The notes under the pieces: generated by a model
What the model saw: only the letters and a program-made list of their open reading frames with translations
Databases searched by the model: none
What the model was told of the DNA's origin: nothing
Shown here: positions 26,857 through 39,735 of the stretch, piece after piece
Position numbering within the stretch: position 1 is the first letter of the stretch
Layout: each line of letters starts with the position of its first letter
Program-made: the position numbers and the translations under genes
Assembly (NCBI GenBank): GCA_037447655.1
Contig: JBBHKE010000413.1
Span: 173,042-237,041, forward strand
Length of the DNA: 64,000 bases
Source: Zygnema cylindricum
Taxonomy: Eukaryota; Streptophyta; Zygnematophyceae; Zygnematales; Zygnemataceae
Reading direction: 5' to 3'

Positions 26857-29776
26857 TTAGCTAAGGAATATTTAGGCTGAATTTGAGTAATGAAAAAACA
26901 AGAGTTTACTATACTGGTGTAAGTGATTTGATGATGTGGCATAAAAGATTGGGACATGTGCATCGAGATAGATTGAAAGAAATGAAGAAAATAGGTGTAG
27001 TTGAGGGAATTCATTTTGGAGACAATGAGACTTTGGATGATCGTAGTGGATGTGCTCAAGGTAAAGCCCACAGATTGCCTTTTCAAAAAACCGCAACATA
27101 TAAGGGTGAAAAGGTCTTAGATCTAGTTCATATTGACATATGGGGACCGGCCAAAGTGCCATCAGTTGGAGGGAAAAGATTTATCCTTACTATCACTGAT
27201 GATTAGTCTAGATACTCAAGAGTATATTTATTGAAAAAAAAATCTGAGGCTTCCGCTTATTTTAAGGAGTATAAAGCATGGAGTGAAAAGCTTCATGAGA
27301 CACCTATAAAGAGAGTGAGGAGTGAAAATAGGGGGGGAATACACTTCTAATGAGTTTGAGAATTTCTTGAAATAGGAAGGGGTTCAACACCAAAAGACTG
27401 TTCCAAATAACCTAGAACAAAATGGTGTAGTCGAGAGACTAAACCAGACATTAAGTGATAGTGTCCGTAGTATGTTGTCGGATAAAAAGATAAGAAAAAG
27501 TTTTTGGGTAGAAGCTATGAATTGTGCAAACTATCTCAAAAATAAAGTCCTTACCTCGGCGGTAAAAGGACAAACACCTTATGAAAGATGGACCGGGAGA
27601 AAACCTAATATTTCACACTTAAAGGTGTTCGGAAGTGAAGTGTTTAGTCTAAATACAGAAAAATCTGATAGAAAGTTAGATACAACGGGGAAGCGGAAAT
27701 ACCTACTTGGGTATGATGAAAATGTAAAAGGATACAGAGTTTCTGATCTCAAAAGAGAAGACATCATTCTAGTAAAACACTTGGTATTCATGGATGAAAG
27801 AAAGTCCATGGATCCCTTTAAATACAGTAAATCGGTTAGAATCAGAATTCAATCATAAATTAAGTTAGATTCATATTCTTCTAACCAAACTCCGGTTCAG
27901 CCTGACCTTGCAGAGGAAGAAAAAAATCTTATCAAGAGTGACCCTCTCTTGGAGTCACAGCTTCCGATTTAAACCGAAGAAAAAAATGAGGAAATACCGT
28001 AAATGGATGATGAACTTCCGGAGATGGACTCCACGGATAGGGGAGAAGATGAAGTCGTTCGGAGAAATCTGAGATTACCCTCTATTCCAGCATCGCAGTT
28101 TGACGGAGGAAGGAGAAGCACCAAAAGACTTGAAGAGAGACAAGTGAACAACAAGGTAGCTAAGTTGTCACACTTCAACGAACCCCAAACTTACTCAGAT
28201 GCAGTTAATAGTCCGGAAAGTAGTAGATGGATGACAACCATTAATGATGAGATGGCTTCCATTATGGAAGAAAACACATGGGTGTTGGTAGATTTTCATC
28301 CGGACAGAAAGTCGATAGGATGCAAGTGGGTATTTAAGTTGAAAATCAATCCGGAAAACATAATCAAGCAATATAAGGCCAGATTGGTGGCAAAGGGGTT
28401 CACACAAAATAAGGGAATCGATTATGATGAGACCTTCGCTCCGGTTGTTAGATTTCCCTCCGTCCAAATTCTACTCAGTATAGCGGTAGCGTAAGACATG
28501 GAAGTGCACCAGATGGACATCAAAACCGCTTTCTTAAATGGAGAATTATAAGAAGAGATTTGCATGTGACAACTAAAAGGATTTGTGGAGAAAGAAGATG
28601 AAAGTAAGGTGTGCAAATTGATAAACTCCGTTTACGCACTAAAGCAAGCTCCACGCCAATGGAACAAGAAGCTGGACGAGTTTCTAACAAGTTTGGGATA
28701 TATCCGAATTAGTTTCAATCATTCCGCCTATTTATTTGAGGATGAGGAAGGTATAATTTTCATTGCTATCTATGTGGATGATTTTTTTGTTTTGACTAAA
28801 ACCATGGAGAAAATTAATAGATTGAAAAATGATCTAAAGAGTAAATTTGAAATGAAAGACTTGAGGGAGGCAAAGTATATTTTAGGAATTTAGATGGAAA
28901 GGGATAGAGAGAAGAAAAAATAAGAGTAACTAAAAAAAAAACAATAGGAAATATGCTTGAAAAATTTCAAATCGATAAAGCAAATAGTTGTACGACTCCA
29001 ATGGACTTAAAGAAGGGAAATGAGGGGAGCTCAAAAGAGGGAGTCTTGATCTTGGATAATGAGTAAGGACTTGAGGAAAACAAGTTCATGCAAACTATTC
29101 CGTACAAACAGGTTGTCAATAGTTTGATCTATTTTATGAACTGTACTCGTCTTAATATAGCAGCAGCAGTGGGGGCATTAAGTAGGATTTTGAATGATAC
29201 TAGGAAAAAAGATTGAGAAGCAGCCAAAAGGGTAATGCGATTCTTCATAGGAATAAGAGATCTATGGTTGCATTTAAGATAAGAAAAAAAAAATTACAGC
29301 ACTTGGAGTGATGCCAGTTATAAGGATGCTCCGATGAGGAGGTGTACTTCAGGGTATGTGTTGTATGTTGGGAATGGATCTTGTTGTTGGAGCAGCAAGC
29401 AACAAAAGGTGATTGCTCAGTCCACCATGAAGGCTAAGTATATGGCCTCTTGGTCGGCTGTGAAAGAATTACTGTGGGTGAAATCTTTGCTTCAATAACT
29501 TGGATATATGAAAAATGGAGTGCAAAGATATTTTGTAATAATCAAGCTGCGATTGCAATTGCAGCAAACCCCAAATATCACTTTAAAAGAAAGCATATGG
29601 AAATTTGTTGAGCTTTATTAGAGAGAAGGTTGGTACTAAAATAATTAGTTTGGAATATAGACCAGGTGGAGAAATGGTAGCAGATATGATGACTAAGTCG
29701 GTTCCTCCTCCCAAATTGATATTTTGTAGGAAGAAGTGTGGACAAAAAGAAAATAAAGACTAAAAAATAAAGGGAG
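26857..29776 (+). pseudogene. element C pol: integrase, RT, RNase H
   Basis: Continues the frame left at 14736. Motifs in order: MMWHKRLGHVHRDRLKEM, GCAQGKAHRLPF, HIDIWGPAKVPS (first catalytic Asp), a destroyed DNGGE region near 27330, [58 protein letters not shown] (catalytic Asp pair) and RNase H remnants ending KSVPPPKLIFCRKKCGQ. It is fragmented by many stops. It belongs to the same subfamily as D and differs from A/B. A polypurine tract (AAATAAAGGGAG) precedes the 3' LTR. Confidence 0.9.
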
Positions 29777-30898
29777 TGTTGGAAAAGGGTATTTTACAAT
29801 CTATCTCTTTAGTCAGTCTATGGTCGTTTTACAGTTCTCATACTTGTCGTAGTAATTGAGAACTAGCAAGGATCCATGGTTACCTCACGCAGATGAGAAG
29901 ACATGCAAGAGACAGAGCCCCTACAAAAGATAGGTTTCTCGGATGACAGCGGTACGAAATACCCATATGTCTTATCCAATAGGTCTTGATGAATCGATAT
30001 ACATGTTGTATTTGATAAATACTAAAACAATGACGTGGCGACACATTTCATTTAGCGGCTTATGGAACAAAATAAACATGAGACGGAACAATACCGCACG
30101 AAATACTGAACTTCACGAAATGAACAAAACGACATTTAATTTCAACAGACGAAATCAAATGTCGTTCGCGATCGACGGCTCGCAGAGGAGTCGGAATTCC
30201 AGAGTGACGTAGAATTTCAAACGGTCAACACAAAATGAGGGCCGTAGAAATTCAACGGTCAACACGGAACGACGGACGTAGTATTTCAACGGTCAATAAA
30301 GATTATTCGGTGCGCCGTCAGGATCAAACAGCCAACATTGATCGCCAAATGACGAACGGACGACACGCGTGAGTGCCGGCATGCCGGAAAGAATTTTTGG
30401 CAGCACTTCGCCAAAGTGGAGGAAAGTTGACACGTGGCACCATCCTATAGGATGTTAGGGAAGAAAAGGACAGAACGGCGACAACTTATTCGCCACATGG
30501 CACACCGAGAGTGGTGCCGCATAATTGCGTACATAAAGTACGGCGCCTACCGTACTTTGTATATACATTATGTAGTGTATGATAATTTGATTAGTTTATA
30601 GGGGCTATGAGAAGGTTTTTAGAACTTAGAATTTTTTGAAATCCCACTCTCCCAAAGGCCATCTGTATAAATTCTGTGTCTTTGGACAACCATAATTTAA
30701 TGCTCAAGTGAGCAATTTCAGTGATTTTTTTTTTCTGCGGAGTTAGGAGAGTCTACGCTACATAAGGGTGTAGTCAGTCAGTGTTTTTGTGTGCCAATGT
30801 GGCACTTATTCATTTCCAAAGTCAAAAGTGCAAATGCTATCATATTGGCTTCATATAAGCTGGACATTTTGTGTACCAATAGAGGTCACAGAATTACA
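29777..30898 (+). mobile_element. 3' LTR of element C
   Basis: 1122 bp, TGTTGGAAAAGGG...CAGAATTACA. It is related in layout to LTR D (shared CTTGTCGYAGT near the start, GTCAGTGTTTTTGT and GTGGCA near the end) but clearly divergent, so a separate family. No matching 5' LTR is visible; it may be lost or hidden in the N gap at 14019. After it, element D sequence resumes. Confidence 0.83.
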
Positions 30899-33884
30899 AA
30901 AACCTCATCTCAATGTTTGTGTTAGATGATAAGGGTTTTGAGACTAGCACTTACCTTTGAGGAGGAAGTTTATTTCACTGCTGAAAAAGGTAGCCAATGG
31001 ATGATTAGGCTGATTTAAGCAACGAAAAGAATAAACTTTACTATGCTGGTGTTCATGATATTATGTTGTGACATAAGAGGCTTAGACATGTGCATTAAGA
31101 TAAGTTGAAAGAAATGAAAAAGATGGGAATAGTGGAAGGAATTCAGTTTGGAGAAAGTGAAAACCTAAATGACTTTAGTGGTTCTGCTCAAGATAAGGCA
31201 GACAGGTTACCCTTCCCAAAGGAAAGTCGCTTATAAAGGAGAAAAAGTTTTAGACTTGGTAGACACTGATATTTGGGGGTCGGTCAAAGTGCCTTCACCC
31301 GAAAGTAAGAGGTTTCTGATGACAATCATTGACGATTAGTCCCTGTATTCTAGAGTGTATTTTTTGAAAAATAAATCAGAGGCCCTAAAAAATTTTAAGA
31401 AATATAAAACGTGGAGTGAGAAACTCCATGAAATCACCATTAAGAGAGTAAAGAGTGATAATGGGGGAGAGTATACCTCTAATCAGTTTGAGGATTTTCT
31501 TAAAGAAGATAAAATGCAACATCAAAAGATAGTCCCTGAAAATCCTGAGTAGAAGGGTGTAGCCGAGAGGTTAACTATGACACTAAGTGATAGTGCCACG
31601 AGTATGTTGTCAGATAAAAAGATAGGAAATAGATTCTGAGCGGAAGCAATAAACTGTGCAAACTATCTCAAAAAAAGAGTTCTTACTTCGGCAATAAAAT
31701 GCTAAACACCTTAGGGAGATAGACTGGCCGAAAACCAAATGTTTCACACCTAAAGGTTTTCGGCGGTCAAATATTCAGTCTAGACACATATCAATCATAT
31801 TTGACTTTAGATCCAAAAAGAAAACCAAGATATGTGCTATGATATGATGAATATCTAAAAAGATATAGAGTTTATGATCTCAAGAGGGAAGATATAATTA
31901 TAGTGAAGCATCTAGTGGATATGGATGAAGGGAAATTTATAGGTCCATTTAAACATACAAAGACAGTCAAAATCAGATTTGAGTCAAATAATTGTGATGA
32001 CTTTGAGTTTCCTAACTATCCAAGTTTCTAAAAAGATGATAATCTTGCAGGTACAAATCAGATCGAGGAGGATTCAGTCGTGGAACTCTTAGGGCCAACT
32101 CCAACCGAACCGGAAGACGTGGTGGAAATAGACCCGAAATCAAGGGATAGGGGAGAAGTTGAGACTTTTCAAAAGAATCCACGAGAGCCATCTATTCCAA
32201 CATCAGAGTTTGAGTCTGGAAGTGTAGCAGCGAAAGACTGCAAGAAATTAAGTTAACAACAAGGTAACCAATCTGTCTCACCCCGATGAACCCCAGACTT
32301 ATGGTGAGGCAAAGAACTGTCTTGAGAGGAACCGGTGGAAGACAGCCATTAACGAGGAGATGGCTTCGATTATGGCAGCCAATACATGGGAATTGTTGGA
32401 CTGTCCTCATGACAGAAAGCCAATCGGGTGTAAGTGGGTATTTAAATTGAAACTCAACCTAGATAACACCATTGAGCGTTACAAAGCTCGATTAGTGGCG
32501 AAATGATTTACTCAAAAATAGGGAATTGACTACCAGGAGATATTTGCCCTAGTCGTCAGGTTTCCCTCCGTTCGGATACTTTTCAATCTAGTGGTAGCAA
32601 AAGACATAGAAGTAAATCAAATAGACATCAAGACGCCTTCCTACGTGGAGAGTTGGAAGATGATATCTTTATGCGACAGCCTGAAGGATTTGTGGAGCAA
32701 GGGGAGGAGAGCAAGGTATGTCGATGGATCAAATCTTTGTATGGGCTGAAACAGGCTCCACAACAACGGAGTAAGAAGCTCAATAAGTTTCTTACATGTT
32801 TGGGATAAATTCAGATCAGCTCAGATCACTCAATTTATTTGTTTGAAGATTAGGAAAGAATTATATTTATTGCAATTTATGTTGATGATTTGTTTGTTTT
32901 AAGTAAATCTATGGATAAAATAAATAAGTTGAAAACGAATCTAAAAGGTAGATTTGAGATGAAAGATATGGGCGAAGCAAGGTATATTTTAGAAATTCAA
33001 GTAGAGAGAGAAAGAGATAGAAAGATAATCAGGTTAACATAGAAAGAGGCCATTGGAAACATGTTAGAAATATTCCGAATAGACAAGGCTAATAGTTGTA
33101 CCACTACAATGGAACTAAAGAAAGAAAGTGAGGGTAGTGTGGAAAAGGGAGTTATAATCTTGGATGATGAGTTAGGCCCTGAAGAGAAAAAAATTATGTA
33201 GAGAATTCCTTAAAGACAAGTAGTGGGCAAACTAATATATTTTATTAATTGCACTCGGCCAGACATACCGCATCTGTAGGAGTACTAAGTAGGAGTCTGA
33301 ATGCTCCCACTAAGAAAGATTGGGAGGCAGTTAAGAGAGTCCTAAGATATCTTATAGGGACTAGAGATCTATAGTTGCATGTGGGTGGGAACAATACTTA
33401 CATCACCACTTGGAGTGATGCCAGCTATGGGGATGCTCCTATGAGGAGATGCACTTCTAGATATGTCTTATATGTGGGTGATTGGGTTTGTTGTAGGAGC
33501 AACAAGCAGGAAAAGGTCATTGCTCAGTCCACCATAGAGGCTGAGTACATGGCCTCTTGCTCTGGTGTAAAAGAATTAATGTGGGTCAAGTATTTGCTTG
33601 GTGAGCTTGGTCATTTAAAAGTGGTGTCTAGAAAGTGTTTTGTGATAATCACGCAGCCATTGTCATTTCTACCAATCTCAAACACCTCTTTAAAGCAAAA
33701 CATATGAACATTAGACTTAGTTTCGTTAGGGAAAAGGTAAAAGATAAAATAATCAGTTTATAGAATAGACCAGATAGTGAAATGGTAGCACAAATGATAA
33801 CCAAACTTGTGCCTTCCCGTAAGCTAAGTTTCTACAAGGAGAAGGGTGGTTTTAAATTGAAGAGTGAGTAGAAAATAAGGGGAG
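30899..33884 (+). pseudogene. element D pol: integrase, RT, RNase H, heavily decayed
   Basis: Only short frames survive (31355-31552, 33375-33707). Recognisable are DIWGSVKVPS, RVKSDNGGEYTS (catalytic Asp intact), [25 protein letters not shown] (about 32880), TWSDASYGDAPM and TIEAEYMASCSGVKELMWVK. It is more broken than A, B or C, consistent with being the oldest insertion of the plus-strand set. The polypurine tract AAATAAGGGGAG leads into the 3' LTR. Confidence 0.87.
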
Positions 33885-35149
33885 TATAGAAATTAAAGGT
33901 TCTTTTAGTATTTTCTAGGTTTAAACTTGTAAAGATAAAATGTAGAAAATAAGCAGAGGCAGTCTCCCTCTAACTCCTCTCTTCAACTCCCACACTTGTC
34001 GCAGTCACTGAAGGTTGAAGAGGGAGCTAGAGCAATGGCTGTCTATGCTGTCCAGAGAGAGACAGGCAGTAGTTTGGTAGGTTTACCAAAATGGAACTTA
34101 ACGGACCTAAGATTTGATCTTGTCAGTCAAAGTTAACAGTGCACCGTAAATCATTATTAGCCTTATGTACGCTACATTGGCACCCCAAAATTTTGACATT
34201 CATACCTTAAGTATAATGAACTACACTATTTAAGAACATGGACCATAATTTGCCACGTCTCTTGGCACTAAATTAGAATGAATGACGCTAATTTTTTCTT
34301 TCCACTAATCATTTATATACGTTAATAACGATTCAAGGTGTAGCCATTAGCTTTATCCTATAGTCTAAGACCAGTGCTGAGGTATATAGGGTTCGTTAAA
34401 TATTTAATAATGTACACGTAGATAAATTCATTTAGCGGCGTGAATTGACTTGTGACACATAGACACAGTTAGACCATATGTACAGCTTACGGTAATTTGC
34501 GAAACAAATACTGCGCATTTGTTGTGATAGCGAAACAAATACAGCGCATCTATTTTCGACGGCTAGGGTTAAAAGCCGGTTTCGATCAAATGGCCACGAT
34601 AGGCGCCGAGATCGCGGAGTAGGCATTTTGGCGGTTTTTGGTCACCGCCACGTTAAGTAACACGTGGCACATCCTCATTGGCTCGCAGCATCTCCGAATA
34701 ATATGGGAGTGAATCCGGATATGGCAGGCGTCGACATTTTGGCCATGCCGTACCATGGTGGTGTAGAAAGTACTCCGGCACCTGTACCTTTCTATACGAC
34801 ACACCATTCTGATTGGTGTCTTACATTAGTAGTAGAAGGCTTAGAGAGGAATTTAGGACTAAGAAAAATTGGTAGGTAGCCGCCTCTCTCCCAGAGTGCT
34901 TCTATACAAAAGGTCAATTTTGACCCTCCATAACCTACTGCTCATGGAGCAAATTCAGAGATTCTTTTTTGAGAGATTCTCTTTGCTATTGACTCAGGGA
35001 AGTCCTACCATCACAAGGGTGAAGGTGGTCAGAGTTTTTGTTTGCCAGGGTGGCAGTTATTCTTGTTGAAACACAAAGGGGTCAGAGTTAACCTAGGGGC
35101 TTCGTGTGAGCTGCCCATTCTAAGGACATATGGAGGTCTCATAATTGCA
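33885..35149 (+). mobile_element. 3' LTR of element D
   Basis: 1265 bp, TATAGAAATTAA...CATAATTGCA. It pairs with 12984-14018. A 199-bp MITE (34142-34340) accounts for most of the length difference. The flanking bases (TAGTG) do not match GTATT on the left of D, so no target duplication is preserved. Confidence 0.82.
34142..34340. mobile_element. TA-type MITE inside LTR D
   Basis: Ends are CACCGTAAATCATTATTAG and the inverted counterpart of CACCTTGAATCGTTATTA. The right side is followed by TA. It is absent from the 5' LTR of the same element, so it inserted after D did. Same terminal family as 40428-40647 and 58608-59142. Confidence 0.7.
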
Positions 35150-36053
35150 TAGTGGAGGGTAGTAGAGGGGAGTAGAGTGGTGTAGAGGGGATTAGAGGGG
35201 AGTACAAGGAACCATATGATTGTAGAGGGGAGTAGAGGGTAGTATCGGGGAGTAGAGGGGAGTAGAGGGTAGTAGAGGGGAGTAGAGGATCTTAGAGGGG
35301 AGTAGAAGGAAGTAGAGTGGATTAAAGGGGAGAAAAGGGGAGTAGAGGGGAGGAAAGAGAATTAGAAGGTTGTGGAGAGGAGTAGAGTGTGTTGTTTTTA
35401 AGAAAGTTTTAGTCCTCTCTATGCCTCAGCTGTGAGGGAGAGAGAGTTGTTCAGGACTTAAGTTATTTTTGGTTGAGTTCGGTTCAGTACTTACCAAAAT
35501 TAGTGTGACAGTGAAGTTGGGAGTTCAGAGGGAGTAAAAGGTAGTAGAGGGGAGTAGAGAGGAGTAGAGGGGAGTAGAGGGGAGTAGATGGGAGTAGAGG
35601 AAAGTAGAGGGGAGTAAAAGGGAGTAGGAAGTGGATGGGAGTTGAGGGGAGTAAAGGGGAGTAAAGAGGAGTAGAGGGGAGTAGAGGAGAGTGGAGGGGA
35701 GTAAAGGATATTAGAGGGGAGTAGAGGGGAGTAAAATGAATTTGAGGGGAGTAGAGGGAAGTAGGGTGTAGTGGAGGGGGGTAGAGGGATGTAGAGGGGA
35801 GTAGAGGGAAGTAGAGGGGAATAGAGGGGAGTAGAAGTGATTAGAGACTAGTAGAGAGTAGTAGAGGGAAGCTGGATAGGGTAGAGGGTAATAGAGGGGG
35901 GTAAAGGGGAATAGAGGGTTGTAGAGGAGAGTAGAGGTTACTATAAGGGTAAAGAGGGTAGTAGAGGGGAGTAGAGGGGATTAAAGGGAAGTGGAGAAGA
36001 GTAGAGGGTATTGGAAGTGAGTAATGGGTAATTGAGGGAAGTAAAGGGGAGTT
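35150..36053. repeat. 10-bp G-rich minisatellite, block 1
   Basis: Degenerate GTAGAGGGGA units, almost free of C on the plus strand. The block is interrupted by an LTR fragment (35390-35527), and after solo LTR F it continues as a short piece at 37248-37318. Confidence 0.92.
35390..35527 (+). mobile_element. truncated copia LTR start
   Basis: TGTTGTTTTTAAGAAAGTTT then AGTCCTCTCTATGCC, matching the first 140 bases of A/B-type LTRs. It then returns abruptly to minisatellite, so it is a 5' LTR fragment only. Confidence 0.65.
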
Positions 36054-36058
36054 GCGGG

Positions 36059-37242
36059 TGTTGTCCATAGCCATTTCTAGCCATGGATTCACCCTCGGAA
36101 GCACCACAGACTACCACAAAAACAGCCTACTTTGGATACACACATAATTCAACAGAATGAACAAAAAAACCTGAAACTACAATTACAGATATTATATAGG
36201 CTATAGAATAACCTCACAAAGTTTGAGACAAAAATAATAATCAGAGTGATCACATCATCTAGTCAAAGTTGCAGAAAAAACAGTCTGCCAGAACTTTGAT
36301 TAAACATACTAACTTCACAATAAAGTAAAACACAGACCAGGCACACAATAGACCTGCAAATCTGTTAAAATATTAAAAATACAAAGAGGAACACACATGC
36401 AGAATTTCAGATAATTATGCCAACAGATCTGAGAGTAATCCTCAGATAAAATTACCAAAAATCACCATAAACAGTTTTGGTCCAAAAAGTCCTATGACTA
36501 AAAATGACTAAGTCCTACAAATATACACGAGCTCATTACTGAGTGTACGGAGGCATACCAGCCGTACGCAATCTACTAGCTACCTCTATTAAAGTTAGTA
36601 TACCCGAATACTTCAAGGTATGTCAAAATGAGTAAATCTACACTAATAACTAATACACATAGAGACAAACCATTGTTGTAAATATTTACAAAGTACACAC
36701 AATCTTACAAAATCGTATGCTCAATCATGCTGAGTCACTCAATGGAACTCTTCGAATTTCGTCAAACAATCCGGGACGTCCAAAATAAACATCGTGTGAT
36801 TGACGCCAATTCGCGTCCCCACTACTTGAAAAATATCGGCGGCCTATATCCGTCGTCCGTCGATCTTATTCGGCACCCTTGATGTCGCGCCACGTGGTCA
36901 CAAAAATCTAAACGAAATCCACACTATTCGTCAAATATCCCACGACGTCGCGAAGCGAATTTAGTCATTCACGTCCACTTGTTAAAATAATAATCGTACA
37001 ACCGAAATCATTTCCGTACCGCAGCCGCGTCCTTTGCAATAAATGCGGCAAATAAAGTACACGTCATTTGTCATAAACGTTGCTTGTCGCATATAAATTA
37101 CATTTGTTCAAATTATATGTTCCGTACGGGCGACGTACATTTCGTAAACTTCACATGACTTTCGATAATATATTACGCGCGCGAAACGTCGCCTACGCAC
37201 AAAATGTCGAGTACGCACGAAACCAACTTTTCAAAAACAACA
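36059..37242 (-). mobile_element. solo LTR F (copia, minus strand)
   Basis: 1184 bp bounded by TGTTGTCC and AACAACA, with a perfect 5-bp target duplication GCGGG (36054-36058 and 37243-37247). On the minus strand it contains the GCAGGTCTATTGTGTGCCTG block also found in LTRs A and B, and ends with an ATG frame (MARNGYGQ) 26 bases from its end. No internal region is attached, so it arose by LTR-LTR recombination. Confidence 0.92.
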
Positions 37243-37318
37243 GCGGGAAGTAGAGGGAGTAGAGGGTTGAAGAGGGGAATAGAGGGTAGAAGAGGAGAGT
37301 AGACTGCAGTATATTGGA

Positions 37319-38857
37319 GAATAAAATAAAATAAAATAAATGGTTGACTTTATTAAAAAGCCAATGGTAAACCATATGAGTCCATGAGAAGAATAGAAAG
37401 TAGCAAGGCAAAAATTGAAAAAACTACATGTCGGGGGAAGAAACAAAAACAATAAGCAAGGCAAAAGCAACGAAAACACGAAAAGATGGCTAGTAGACCG
37501 AAAACAACCAAAGAAGCAAAAAACAACAAACGTAACATCAAAAGAAAGAGCTAACACCTATCAACAAAACCCCAAAATAACTAAAAATCTACGCAAAGCA
37601 ACCACGTAAGTCCCCAAACCTTGGAGGAGTACGAGGAAGGGGTTCCGGGACACGTCGACAATCCGTAGCTGCAATAGACGATCCAAGGAGGATAGAAGCC
37701 TGCACTCGTTGAAGGGCCACCAATAAACGTTGACGGTAAAAGGAAGTAAGTGCTGAAACCGACGAGCTCCCAGGTCCCCGCGGCTTGAACAAAGGCCAAC
37801 ACAAGCACGGAGGAACTTGTCCAAAGCCACACTTAAACAACCAAATATCTCGACCACCATCGGAATAAAACCATCCATAGCATCGCGATAGGCATAATCA
37901 CGCTTCTTCCTCTTATCCACGTCGCGTGCGGCCACACCCACATGTCGAGCTACCTGGCTAACAATTGTATAAGAGGAAGGGTTCGCCAAAAAAACGTCAC
38001 CAAATGTACGACGTGCACCATCAAGTAATACAATGTCAATCCGACATGAAAAAATAATGTTGGAAACTTCCCGACCGACAAAATATCCCCCCTCGGAAGC
38101 AATAGTAGCAATGGTGTCGTGAATCATGTCGTGCGCCCGAATCAACTCGCCTCCGTGGGAACAACGAAACAAATGAACGCCATTGGACTCAAAAACGTGG
38201 TCACATGAGCAAACAAGAGAGCCAAGCAAAGGTGGGTGAGGGAGGCCAAGCCGAAACCTAAGGGTTGTGATGAATTTAGCCGGGGTGAATCGGAGGGTAG
38301 ATAACATAGGGATAGACAATAGCCAAGCTCCGGAACCAGGACAACCACAGGAAAAAAAGGGTGCACGCGAAGTATCAGAAAGAAGCGCCTCGAGAAGATC
38401 AGACTTAATAGGGGTGACAACCTTATCAGAAATAGATTCCTAAACACGTGCAACTGATGTCGAAACAAGAGTGGAAAGAACTGGCACATCCGCGATAGCA
38501 GTTGGAGTAAGAGAACAAGGTGCATCGACGAGGCGAGCACACCCTCCGAAACTCGAGGTACAACGGTAGCAAGAACAGGAGTGTCCCCAGCCAAAAAACG
38601 AGAGACAATAGTGGAGGCAACAAAGCACCAAATTCCCAAATAGGCAGCGGGAGACACACGGGCCATCGACACTAAACAATAACCACCTGTAGAGACTAGA
38701 AGAGAGGCCTGGATACGTGTTGCAACCCAGACTCACGATCAAAAGCCCCACGACCTAACAACTTATGAAGGACGTCCATGAGGTGATCGTCAAATGCACA
38801 AAGGGACGACACAAAAGTAGGAGTGGGAGGTGAAGTACGAGTAAAGTACAAGGGGTT
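37319..38857 (-). pseudogene. 5'-truncated LINE with RT C-terminal region
   Basis: On the minus strand the order is VSMARVSPAAYLGIWCFVAS-type post-RT sequence (38640-38680), LLEALLSDTSRA, then LRFRLGLPHPPLLGSLVCSC, a CxCx9Hx3C zinc knuckle, HGGELIRAHDMIHDTI, a nuclease-like RIDIVLLDG...GDVFLANP segment and VVEIFGCLSVALDKFLRAC; another frame carries FYRQRLLVALQRVQAS. The longest frame is 37561-38319 (252 codons). The 3' end has a T/A-rich leader and a tail of ATTTT repeats (37319-37341), typical of a non-LTR retrotransposon. The RT domain itself is missing. Assigning the last segment to a restriction-like endonuclease (R2-like) is my inference. Confidence 0.72.
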
Positions 38858-39600
38858 CAAATTGTGTGGTCTCCATTAACCCAAAAAATGAGCAGCATAT
38901 GTAAAGCCTCTAAGATAATATTTGCCCCTTTCACTTTCCCACTGAATAAGTGCCACCCATGCACACAAATATTTTGACCACCCTCACCTCTATGAGGATA
39001 AGACTCTCCTAAGACAAACGCAAAAACAATCACTGAATTTGCTCCCCGCCAAAGATGGCATAGAAATACAAAAGCTCACCTCGAAAGAGGCGCCTCAAAC
39101 ACGTTAAGTCCCTTAACTCCTTCTCACAACTACCTACAACTCTACCCTAGGCCAATCTAAAGGGTGTATAGTACAAGAAGGTATAGTGGCCGATTGTACT
39201 TCTTGTACGGCCATTGTACAACATAGTCTTATGGTTAACACTTGTCAACATGGCAACCATCGTTCCTCCTCCCATCCTTCTAGCGTCCAATGATGTGGCG
39301 CCACGTGGCACAACGCGCCGCTATGTTTGAAAGCCGCCAAAGATTCATTACGGTTTGGCGGGGGCGACGACGTCTATCCGATCATGTATTTTACACGGTT
39401 AGATTTGCGTCCGCGAGCGCCGTTTGACTATAGATGTCGTTTCGTCAATTTTGGTCGGTTTTAATGAAAGTGACGTTTGCGTAACACTTTAAATAAATAG
39501 CGAACTAAATACGTGTCTTGTTTTTTCAACGCCATAATAGTTAAGGTGTACGTCTACAGAGTCCTTTGCAGACCTAAGATCACATCTGGCTTAGGGCAAC
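38858..39600 (-). mobile_element. LTR remnant of the C/D family (minus strand)
   Basis: On the minus strand its end aligns with the ends of LTRs C and D: GGGAGCAAATTCAGTGATTG, GTGCATGGGTGGCACTTATT, and a terminus near CACACAATTTGA. The upstream part shares the layout of LTR D (GCCACGTGGCGCC, CCGTACAAGAAGTACA). The right limit is uncertain because a CT tract and a gap follow. Confidence 0.6.
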
Positions 39601-39659
39601 ATTTTGGTAATCTATATATTTTTCTGCCTGTTTCTTTCTTATTATGGCGGCCACCATAG

Positions 39660-39661
<2 letters not shown>

Positions 39662-39735
<74 letters not shown>
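39662..39735. repeat. (CT)n microsatellite at gap edge
   Basis: About 37 CT units running directly into undetermined bases, so the true length is unknown. Confidence 0.97.

Noticed and set aside
12979-35154. Target duplication for element D
   Set aside because: GTATT on the left and TAGTG on the right do not match.
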